DNA of 5,531 bases from the NCBI GenBank assembly GCA_038231495.1, contig JBBRLG010000496.1:1-5531 (forward strand), read 5' to 3'. Below, piece after piece: positions 1 to 5,527 of this stretch (its first letter is position 1; each line of letters begins with the position of its first letter). A program made the translations under genes and the position numbers. The stretch is from JBBRLG01 sp038231495. GTDB taxonomy: Bacteria; Planctomycetota; Planctomycetia; Gemmatales; Gemmataceae. The notes under the pieces are model-generated. The model was not told the DNA's origin, searched no databases, and saw only the letters and a list, made by a program, of their open reading frames with translations.

Positions 1-174
1 GCCGGGGAAGGTGAGTTGGCCCTGGTCGAGGAGGGCCTGCTTCCAGTTGCGGATGAGGTTCTCGCTGAGGCCGAGGGAGCGTGCGGCCTCGGCGACGGAG
101 TAGCCTTGCTCGGTGACGAGCTTGACGGCTTCGGTCTTGAACTCGGGAGTGTAGGTGCGTCGCGTTCGAGCCAT
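1..174 (-). CDS. IS3-family transposase OrfA, N-terminal part (cut by window edge)
   Basis: The first 58 codons of a small transposase subunit run from ATG at 174-172 down to position 1, with no stop. The protein begins MARTRRTYTPEFKTEAVKLV and continues with EAARSLGLSENLIRNWKQAL. This is the Tnp_1 / IS3 OrfA helix-turn-helix: an FK-EAV-LV first helix, then the A-A-LG-S recognition region (residues 28-39) and the conserved I-NWK (41-45). The family binds the element's terminal repeats. OrfA is normally about 90-110 residues and is joined to the DDE-type OrfB by a -1 frameshift, but neither the slippery site nor OrfB is visible here. The start is well supported by an AGGAGG six bases upstream. 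The reading frame seen is intact, so nothing shows whether the element is dead or active. Confidence 0.85.
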   Translation of the reverse strand, partial: MARTRRTYTPEFKTEAVKLVTEQGYSVAEAARSLGLSENLIRNWKQALLDQGQLTFPG

Positions 175-180
175 GATGGA

Positions 181-186
181 CCTCCT
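181..186 (-). promoter_or_regulatory. Ribosome binding site of the IS3 orfA
   Basis: The minus strand reads AGGAGG, six bases before the ATG at 174. It is a full-consensus Shine-Dalgarno and fixes the transposase start. It is far stronger than the weak GAGA-type sites in front of the two larger host genes. A TATACT (minus strand, 198-193) resembles a -10 box, but it is so close that a transcript from it would begin on the ribosome binding site itself. I therefore do not call it a promoter. Confidence 0.75.
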
Positions 187-215
187 AGGGTGAGTATACA
201 CCCTTAACTGGGTGT
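187..215 (-). repeat. Overlapping alternative inverted repeats in the transposase leader
   Basis: Three short complementary arms lie between the IS tip and the transposase ribosome binding site. On the minus strand they are ACACCC (215-210), GGGTGT (203-198) and CACCCT (192-187). The middle arm can pair with the first (6 bp, 6-nt loop) or, as AGGGTG (204-199), with the third (6 bp, 6-nt loop), but not with both. The second pairing ends directly against the AGGAGG at 186-181. The complementarity is plain in the sequence; a regulatory role is inference. Confidence 0.5.
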
Positions 216-221
216 CCACCA

Positions 222-387
222 TTCATGGGGAAGTCCACCCTACCCCCCCTTCGTAAGGGGGGAGTGAACGGTTACCACGCATTTTCCAGCGCACCTGCGG
301 CCCAAACCCATTATGATAGGTTAGTGGTATCGACCACCGCCCTCCCGCCGAAAGTCTTCTTCCGTTGCCCGCCTTCGAGAGAACTCC
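222..387. other. Intergenic region between IS tip and operon
   Basis: No gene is supported in this 166-nt stretch. It should contain the operon promoter, but I find no convincing -35/-10 pair. TATGAT at 312-317 resembles a -10 hexamer, but nothing like TTGACA lies 16-18 nt upstream of it. A short inverted repeat, GTGGT-ATCG-ACCAC, occupies 324-337 and could be an operator half-site pair or chance. The stretch also carries the strong palindrome at 244-262. If the IS inserted recently, it may have separated the operon from upstream control elements. Confidence 0.4.
244..262. repeat. Perfect 8-bp G/C palindrome (REP- or MITE-like hairpin)
   Basis: The sequence reads CCCCCCTT-CGT-AAGGGGGG, a perfect 8-bp stem with a 3-nt loop, located 23 nt from the IS tip. 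A seventh C at 243 has no partner. A tract of this kind does not come from codon bias, since it is intergenic. It could be a dispersed palindromic repeat, a scar of a small mobile element or a bidirectional hairpin. No T-run follows on either strand, which argues against a classical intrinsic terminator. Confidence 0.55.
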
Positions 388-2889
388 ATGAGCTTGCAGA
401 ACCTCGGACTGCTTGCCGGCCTTGCCGTAACGTTGTTCGCGCTGGCGAGACCGTCGCCCGCCGCCGACAAGAAGTGTACCGACGAGCAACTGAACCTCTT
501 CGAGAAGGAAGCGCTGCCAGTCCTCGAAGCGAATTGTATCCGCTGCCACGGCCCCAACATGACCAAGGGCAAGCTGCGGCTCGATACGCGCGAAGGCGTA
601 CTCAAAGGCGGCAAGGTCGGACCGGCGGTGGCGCTCGACAGCCCGGAAGACAGTTCGCTGATCGAGGCCATCAACCACGGCGGCCTGAAGATGCCGCCCG
701 ACGGTAAGCTGGCGGCCAAGGACATCGACACCCTGACGCGCTGGGTCAAGGCCGGCGTACCGTGGAAACCCGGCGTCGTGGCCGGGGACAAGTACATCGC
801 CGTCGGCGTCAAGATCACCGAGGAGTCGAAGAATTACTGGGCCTACAAACCCGTCCAGCACCCCGCGGTGCCGAAGGTCAAGAACAAGGAGTGGGTCCGC
901 AACCCCGTCGATGCCTTTATCCTCGCCAAACTGGAGGCGAAGGGATTGACGCCGGCCCTGCCCGCGGAGCGCGCCGCCCTCCTCCGCCGGGCGACGTATG
1001 ACCTGACCGGCTTGCCGCCGACGCCGGAGGAGGTGGACGCCTTCGTCAAGGACACCGCGGCGGCTGCGTACGAAAAATTGATCGACCGCCTGCTGGCGTC
1101 GCCGCACTACGGCGAAAAGTGGGGCCGGCACTGGCTCGACCTGGTGCGCTACGCCGAGACCAACGGCTACGAGCGCGACGGCCCCAAGCCGTTCGTCTGG
1201 CGCTACCGCGACTACATCATCCGGAGTTTCAACGAGGACAAGCCTTACGACCAATTCGTCAAGGAGCAGCTGGCCGGCGACGAGATGGACCGCGAGAACC
1301 CGGACAACGTCATCGCCACCGGCTTTTATCGCCTGGGTCTGTGGGACGACGAGCCGGCCGATCACGACCAGGCCCGCGCCGACGAGGTCGATGATCTCGT
1401 CGCCACCACGGCCCAGGTCTTCCTCGGCATGACCATGAACTGCGCCCGCTGTCACGACCACAAGATCGACCCGATCTTGCAGAAGGACTATTACGCGCTG
1501 GCCGCGTTCTTCCGCGACATTCAGCCCTACAGCAACAACCGCAACCCGCGGTCGCGCTCCAACCTCACCGCCCTGTCGTCGCCGCAGACGCGCGCGAAAT
1601 ATGAGAAGGAGTACATGGATCGCGAGGACCGCGTTACCGAATTGACGACAGCGCTGACGAAGATCGAGGACGCCGCAATCAAGAAGATGCCGGCGGAGGA
1701 CCAGCGCGCCACCGAAGGGGCGACGCGCGCGCAGGTGCTCAAGATCAAGCTCAAGAATTACCTCACCGACGACCAGGCGAAAGAGTACGCCAAGCTCCGA
1801 ACCGAGGTCGAGGACTTGCGCAAGAAGCCGGAGCCGCCGGAGCAACTGGCCCTGTCGGTCAACAACTGCCTGGTGAACCCGCCGGAGACGTTCGTGTTCG
1901 TGCGCGGCAACGCCCACGCACCGGCCGCGAAGGTGACGCCGGCCTTCCCGACGGTGCTCGGTGTCCCGGCACCGGTGATCCCGCCGCCGGCGAAGGACGC
2001 GCGGACGAGCGGTCGCCGCGGCGTGCTGGCCGACTGGATCGTGGCCAAGGACAACCCGCTCACGGCACGCGTCCTGGCCAACCGCCTTTGGCAGCACCAT
2101 TTCGGCGTCGGCATCGTCGCCACGTCCAACGACTTCGGCAAGTTCGGCACCGGGCCGACGCACCCCGAGCTGCTCGACTGGCTTGCCACCGAAATCGTCG
2201 CTGGCGGCTGGAAATTGAAACGCATGCACAAACTCCTCATGCTATCGAGCAGTTATCAAATGTCGGCGCAGGCGAACCCCGACGGCTTGCGCGTGGACCC
2301 GGCGAACGCGCTGCTGTGGCGCTTCAACATGCGGCGGCTCACGGCGGAAGAGGTGCGCGACTCGATCCTGACGGTCAGCGGCCAGCTGAACCCGAAGATG
2401 GGCGGGCCGAGCGTGTACCCGCCGATCCCGAAGGAAGTGCTGGCCGGCCAGTCGGTGCCGGGTTCGGGCTGGAGCACGTCGCCGCCCGAAGAGGCGTCGC
2501 GCCGCAGCGTCTACGTTCACGTCAAGCGTTCGCTGCTGGTGCCGCTCCTGGCGCAGCACGACCAGGCGGACACGGATTCGAGTTGTCCGGTGCGCTTCAC
2601 GACGACGGTGCCGACCCAGGCACTGGGGATGCTCAACGGCGCGTTCACCAACGAGCAGGCGGCAGCCTTTGCCGAGCGGCTGCGGCGCGACGCGCCCAAC
2701 GACCTGGCGGCGCAGGTACGCCGGGCCGCCAGGCTGACTACCGGCGTCGCGCCGGCCGACGACAAGGTGCGACGCGACGTGGCATTCATCGAGGAGTTGC
2801 ACGCGAAGGGCAAGCTGTCCGAGGCGGAGGCGCTCAAGAATTACTGCCTGCTGATTTTGAATACGAATGCGTTTATTTATCTGGATTAA
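388..2889 (+). CDS. Planctomycete cytochrome c protein, PSCyt1-PSCyt2 (DUF1549)-PSD1 (DUF1553)
   Basis: This is an 833-residue exported protein. Residues 1-26 form a Sec-type leader ending near SPAA-D, although the start of the leader lacks Lys or Arg. PSCyt1 spans about 40-128, with heme-binding motif C50-I-R-C53-H54 and a possible axial Met in K-M102-P-P. PSCyt2/DUF1549 spans about 172-378 and includes AYEKLIDRLLASPHYGEKWG and a second motif, C352-A-R-C355-H356, followed by DHKIDPILQKDYY. A charged helical, possibly coiled-coil, stretch (400-482) and a linker with FVFVRGNAHAP lead to PSD1/DUF1553 (about 542-805: NPLTARVLANRLWQHHFGVG, then FGKFGTGPTHPELLDWLA). It ends LNTNAFIYLD, the typical family ending, so it is full length. 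ATG 388 is the only usable start: the frame is open back to a TAG at 322 but contains no other ATG, GTG or TTG. A weak GAGAGA (377-382) precedes it. The family's function is unestablished; a periplasmic c-type heme protein partnered with the next gene is inferred. Confidence 0.95.
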   Translation: MSLQNLGLLAGLAVTLFALARPSPAADKKCTDEQLNLFEKEALPVLEANCIRCHGPNMTKGKLRLDTREGVLKGGKVGPAVALDSPEDSSLIEAINHGGLKMPPDGKLAAKDIDTLTRWVKAGVPWKPGVVAGDKYIAVGVKITEESKNYWAYKPVQHPAVPKVKNKEWVRNPVDAFILAKLEAKGLTPALPAERAALLRRATYDLTGLPPTPEEVDAFVKDTAAAAYEKLIDRLLASPHYGEKWGRHWLDLVRYAETNGYERDGPKPFVWRYRDYIIRSFNEDKPYDQFVKEQLAGDEMDRENPDNVIATGFYRLGLWDDEPADHDQARADEVDDLVATTAQVFLGMTMNCARCHDHKIDPILQKDYYALAAFFRDIQPYSNNRNPRSRSNLTALSSPQTRAKYEKEYMDREDRVTELTTALTKIEDAAIKKMPAEDQRATEGATRAQVLKIKLKNYLTDDQAKEYAKLRTEVEDLRKKPEPPEQLALSVNNCLVNPPETFVFVRGNAHAPAAKVTPAFPTVLGVPAPVIPPPAKDARTSGRRGVLADWIVAKDNPLTARVLANRLWQHHFGVGIVATSNDFGKFGTGPTHPELLDWLATEIVAGGWKLKRMHKLLMLSSSYQMSAQANPDGLRVDPANALLWRFNMRRLTAEEVRDSILTVSGQLNPKMGGPSVYPPIPKEVLAGQSVPGSGWSTSPPEEASRRSVYVHVKRSLLVPLLAQHDQADTDSSCPVRFTTTVPTQALGMLNGAFTNEQAAAFAERLRRDAPNDLAAQVRRAARLTTGVAPADDKVRRDVAFIEELHAKGKLSEAEALKNYCLLILNTNAFIYLD

Positions 2890-2937
2890 CGCAAGCGGCG
2901 AGCGGGGTCCGGCCCTTTTTGTCGAAGCGAGACGACC
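2890..2937 (+). other. 48-nt intergenic spacer with a shared 12-mer
   Basis: The spacer begins, right after the TAA, with CGCAAGCGGCGA (2890-2901). The same 12-mer recurs at 5518-5529, where it forms part of the right arm of the hairpin downstream of the third gene. The spacer also contains GGGGTCCGGCCC followed by five T (2904-2920). This gives at best a 4-5 bp stem, too weak to call a terminator between co-directional genes. A poor GCGAGA (2927-2932) is the only ribosome-binding candidate for the next gene. Confidence 0.45.
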
Positions 2938-4392
2938 ATGAGCGATTCACGTCAATTCTGCGGCCGCACGCGGCGCGAGTTCCTCTGGCAAACGGGCGGC
3001 GGCTTCGCCGGCGTGGCGCTGGCAGGCCTGTTGGGCGACGATTTCTTCGCCCGCCAGGCCGGTGCCGAGCCGCTGGGCAAATTCGTCAACCCGCTCGCCC
3101 CGAAGCAGCCGCACTTCAACCCCAAGGCCAAGTCGGTCATCTTCCTTTTCATGTACGGTGGGCCGAGCCACGTCGATACCTTCGACTACAAACCCAAGCT
3201 CTACGACCTCGACGGCAAGACGATCGAGGTCAAGACCTTTGGCCGCGGCGGCAAAAAGAACACCGGCCGCGTCGTCGGCCCCAAGTGGCAATTCAAGCCC
3301 TACGGCAAGTGCGGCAAGCTCGTTTCGGACCTGTTTCCGCACGTCGGCAGCTGCGTGGACGACCTGGCCTTCGTCCACTCGATGTACGCCGAGTCGCCGA
3401 TCCACGGCTCGGCCATGCTCATGATGAACAGCGGCCGCATCCAGAGCGGCCACCCCTGCCTCGGCTCCTGGGTCAACTACGGCCTCGGCAGCGTCAACGA
3501 GGATTTGCCGGGTTTCGTGGTCATGCTCGACAAGACCGGCGGGCCGATCAGCGGTTCCAAAAACTGGTCGAGCGGCTACATGCCGGCCAGCTATCAGGGC
3601 ACGGTCATCCGCGCCGACGCCACGCCAATCCACGACCTCGACCTGCCGCCCGGCATGACGCGCACGGCCCAGCGCGAACTGCTCGACCGCCTGCGCGAGA
3701 AGAACGAAGAGCATTTGGCAACCCGCGCCGACAACAGCGAGCTAAGCGCTCGCATCGCCAGTTACGAGCTGGCGTTCAAGATGCAGCAGCACGCGCCGGA
3801 GGCGGTCGATTTCTCCAAGGAGAGCGAGAAAACAAAGGAGTTGTACGGCATCGACCAGCCGCGGACCGCGGACTTCGGCCGTAAGTGTTTGCTGGCCCGG
3901 CGGCTGGTGGAGCGCGGCGTGCGCTTCATCCAGGTCTATTCCGGCGGCGCCCACAACGACGACAATTGGGACGCCCATTCGGACATCGTGAAAAACCACA
4001 CGAAGCACGCCGGCAACACCGACAAGGCGGTCGCGGGCCTCTTGAAGGACCTGAAGCAGCGCGGCCTGCTCGACAGCACGCTGGTGGTGTGGGGCGGCGA
4101 GTTCGGCCGCCAGCCGACGGCGGAGTACGCGGAGGGCACGGGGCGCGACCACAACGCCTACGGCTTCACGATGTGGCTCGCGGGTGGCGGCATCAAGGGC
4201 GGCGTCAGCGTCGGCGAAACGGACGAGCTGGGCAGTACCGGCGTCAGCGACCGCTTCCACGTCAAGCACTTGCACGCGACCATTTTGAACCAGATGGGGC
4301 TGGAGCCGAACAACCTGTCCTATTTCTACAGCGGCCTCGATCAGAAGCTCGTCGGCGTCGAAGGCGCGGAGCCGATTCGGCAGATTATTTGA
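2938..4392 (+). CDS. DUF1501 family protein (alkaline phosphatase/sulfatase-like fold), Tat-exported
   Basis: This 484-residue protein has the usual length for DUF1501. The N-terminus carries a twin-arginine motif, T11-R12-R13-E-F-L-W, a hydrophobic GGGFAGVALAGLLG segment and a probable cleavage site after R39-Q-A-G-A43. Tat export implies folding, perhaps with a metal, before transport. Family motifs in order are FLFMYGGPSHVDTFDYKP (69-86, with acidic D80 and D83), HGSAMLMMNSGR (156-167), GAHNDDNWDAHSD (337-349), VVWGGEFGRQP (383-393) and GRDHNAYGFTMWLAGGG (402-418). The family is grouped with the alkaline phosphatase/sulfatase superfamily, where such Asp/His motifs bind metal. I cannot assign individual ligands, and no formylglycine-type sulfatase motif (C/S-x-P-S-R) is seen. 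The gene follows the PSCyt1/PSD1 gene by 48 nt, the pairing typical of planctomycetes. A hydrolase role is possible, but the substrate is unknown. The start agrees with the Tat leader. Confidence 0.93.
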   Translation: MSDSRQFCGRTRREFLWQTGGGFAGVALAGLLGDDFFARQAGAEPLGKFVNPLAPKQPHFNPKAKSVIFLFMYGGPSHVDTFDYKPKLYDLDGKTIEVKTFGRGGKKNTGRVVGPKWQFKPYGKCGKLVSDLFPHVGSCVDDLAFVHSMYAESPIHGSAMLMMNSGRIQSGHPCLGSWVNYGLGSVNEDLPGFVVMLDKTGGPISGSKNWSSGYMPASYQGTVIRADATPIHDLDLPPGMTRTAQRELLDRLREKNEEHLATRADNSELSARIASYELAFKMQQHAPEAVDFSKESEKTKELYGIDQPRTADFGRKCLLARRLVERGVRFIQVYSGGAHNDDNWDAHSDIVKNHTKHAGNTDKAVAGLLKDLKQRGLLDSTLVVWGGEFGRQPTAEYAEGTGRDHNAYGFTMWLAGGGIKGGVSVGETDELGSTGVSDRFHVKHLHATILNQMGLEPNNLSYFYSGLDQKLVGVEGAEPIRQII

Positions 4393-4417
4393 ATAACCGG
4401 TAGTTCCCTCCGCGCGC

Positions 4418-4422
4418 AAGGA
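4418..4422 (+). promoter_or_regulatory. Ribosome binding site of the WD40 gene
   Basis: AAGGA lies six bases before the ATG at 4429, inside the 36-nt gap after the DUF1501 gene. It is the clearest Shine-Dalgarno of the three operon genes and supports the chosen start, which also gives a sensible signal peptide. Confidence 0.6.
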
Positions 4423-4428
4423 CTCACC

Positions 4429-5484
4429 ATGAACCGCACTCTCTCCGGCCTTTTTCTCCTCCTCGCCTGCTCCGTCAGTAGCGCGGCCCCCGCCGAACCC
4501 GAAGAGTTGAAAGCCCACGACGACCAGGTGTACAGCGTCGCGTTCAGCCCCGACGGCAAGTACCTCGCGACCGGCGGCTTTGACAACCTTGTGAAGGTGT
4601 GGGACTTCACCCAGCGCAAGGAACTGTTCAAGCTGACCGGCCACACCGGTCCGGTCTATTGCGTTGCCTTCAGCAAGGACGGCACAACCCTCGCCTCTTC
4701 CAGCGACGACAAGACGGTGCGGTTGTGGAACGTCGCCGACGGCAAGTTCCTCCGCGAGATCAAGGGCCACACCGGCATCGTCGATAGCGTCGCCTTCAGC
4801 CCCGACGGCAAAACGGTCGCGACGGGCAGCTCGATGCCGGACAAGACAGTGCGGCTGTGGAACGTCGCCGACGCCAAGGAGGTCAAGAACCTGGGCGCGC
4901 ACGGCGGCTCGGTCTACTGTGTCGCGTTCAGCACGGACGGCAAATACCTGGCCAGCTGTGGCGGCGACAACCTTATTAAAGTGTGGGACGTGGCAGCGCA
5001 AAAAGAGTTGAAACAACTCAAGGGCCATACGCTGGGTGTAACCGCGGTGGTGTTCGCGCCGGACGACAAGACTCTCTACTCGTGCAGCCAGGACAAGACG
5101 CTACGGCACTGGGATTTTCTGAACGACGCGGAAGCGAAGTTGTTGCCGATTTTGAGCGGCAGCACGGTGGGGTTGTTGGGGTCGCCTTCGGGACAAGGCG
5201 CGCTGCTGGCGATTTCGCTGCCCGGCCCCCGCAAATCCGAATTGAAGAGCATGGGACCGACGCCGGACGACCTGTACGGCCTGGCGTTCTCGAAGGACGG
5301 TAAAGCCCTGGCGACCTGCGGCTACGCGGGCAACGTCACGTTGTGGAACCTGGCGGACGGTAAACCGCTCGTGACGCGCAAGCTGCCCCGGCCGCTCGCC
5401 ATGTGCATCGCCTTCACGCCGGACGGCAAGGCGGTGGTCACGGGACACAAGAACGTGATTTATATTACACCCATCGGTGGGTAG
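4429..5484 (+). CDS. Secreted WD40-repeat beta-propeller protein
   Basis: This 351-residue protein has an N-terminal leader: R3, hydrophobic LSGLFLLLA, then C14-SVSSAAPA. Clear WD40 units lie at about 28-60, 70-102, 113-146, 157-189 and 199-230. Each has a GH or AH start, a VxxVAFSPDGK-type core and a WD/WN ending, for example VKVWDF, VRLWNV and IKVWDV. Residues 231-280 lack the signature; STVGLLGSPSGQGALLAIS may be a worn blade. Two further units follow (281-309 ending TLWNL; 320-348 ending VIYITPI). The total is seven recognisable units, or eight with the worn one, consistent with a closed propeller. No enzymatic domain is present. Such propellers are protein-binding scaffolds, and the position 36 nt after the DUF1501 gene suggests co-transcription and a partner among the upstream products. 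WD40 domains also occur fused to or beside Planctomycete cytochrome c domains. Export is inferred from the leader, and Sec versus lipoprotein processing is unresolved. Confidence 0.92.
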   Translation: MNRTLSGLFLLLACSVSSAAPAEPEELKAHDDQVYSVAFSPDGKYLATGGFDNLVKVWDFTQRKELFKLTGHTGPVYCVAFSKDGTTLASSSDDKTVRLWNVADGKFLREIKGHTGIVDSVAFSPDGKTVATGSSMPDKTVRLWNVADAKEVKNLGAHGGSVYCVAFSTDGKYLASCGGDNLIKVWDVAAQKELKQLKGHTLGVTAVVFAPDDKTLYSCSQDKTLRHWDFLNDAEAKLLPILSGSTVGLLGSPSGQGALLAISLPGPRKSELKSMGPTPDDLYGLAFSKDGKALATCGYAGNVTLWNLADGKPLVTRKLPRPLAMCIAFTPDGKAVVTGHKNVIYITPIGG

Positions 5485-5493
5485 AAAAGAACT

Positions 5494-5527
5494 GCCGCTG
5501 GCGGCTTAGCGCTCAGCCGCAAGCGGC
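5494..5527 (+). terminator. Imperfect hairpin after the WD40 gene (terminator or dispersed repeat)
   Basis: GCCGCT (5494-5499) pairs with AGCGGC (5522-5527). After a single G/A mismatch (5500/5521), GCGGCT (5501-5506) pairs with AGCCGC (5515-5520). That is 12 base pairs with one mismatch around an 8-nt loop that contains AGCGCT. It starts 9 nt after the TAG stop. The position suits transcript termination or 3'-end protection. No T-run is seen in the four bases left before the window ends, so a repeat element is an equal possibility. Confidence 0.55.

Larger units (their letters stand above)
1..221 (-). mobile_element. IS3-family insertion sequence, left (5') end only
   Basis: This is the upstream end of an insertion sequence read on the minus strand; the rest lies beyond position 1. 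The identification rests on the encoded IS3-type OrfA N-terminus (1-174), its strong ribosome binding site and a short leader with inverted repeats. Read on the minus strand, the tip begins TGGTGGACACCCAGTTAAGG, and IS3-family ends usually start with 5'-TG. The exact boundary is uncertain: TG occurs at 221-220 and again at 218-217. The opposite end and the target duplication are not in the window, so the ends cannot be paired. The element points away from the operon at 388, and its tip lies about 167 nt upstream of that gene's start codon. Confidence 0.75.

Noticed and set aside
16..207. A 63-codon plus-strand open frame over the IS end
   Set aside because: It lies opposite the clearly recognisable OrfA helix-turn-helix and extends into the IS leader. 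The opposite strand explains the sequence better.
193..218. Minus-strand TGGACA (218-213) and TATACT (198-193) as a transposase promoter
   Set aside because: Each hexamer is close to consensus, but the spacer is only 14 nt and transcription would begin on the ribosome binding site. They may instead work with the other IS end in a circle junction, which cannot be seen here.
312..317. TATGAT as a -10 box for the operon
   Set aside because: No TTGACA-like hexamer lies at 16-18 nt upstream and there is no extended -10 TGn. One hexamer match in 166 nt is not enough.
223..2229. A 668-codon open frame on the minus strand opposite the PSCyt1/PSD1 gene
   Set aside because: The translation is a low-complexity mix of Arg, Val, Leu and Gly with no family motif. 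It mirrors a well-supported gene whose GC-rich codons leave few stops on the opposite strand.
2904..2920. GGGGTCCGGCCC followed by five T as an intrinsic terminator between the first two genes
   Set aside because: The stem is only 4-5 bp, one pair being a wobble, and the downstream gene is co-directional and normally paired with the first. At most it is a weak attenuator.
3737..3753. GCGAGC-TAAGC-GCTCGC hairpin inside the DUF1501 gene
   Set aside because: It is a 6-bp stem in coding sequence encoding an ordinary part of the protein, and GC-rich codons make such stems common by chance.
2088..3884. A 598-codon plus-strand open frame overlapping the ends of both the PSD1 and DUF1501 genes
   Set aside because: It runs out of frame through two real genes, is Arg/Ala/Gly-rich and shows no recognisable domain. 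It is a composition artefact.
3742..5028. A 428-codon minus-strand open frame across the DUF1501 and WD40 genes
   Set aside because: It has repetitive Ala/Val/Arg/Asp content that mirrors the WD40 repeats on the other strand, and it crosses an intergenic gap. There is no sign of independent coding.
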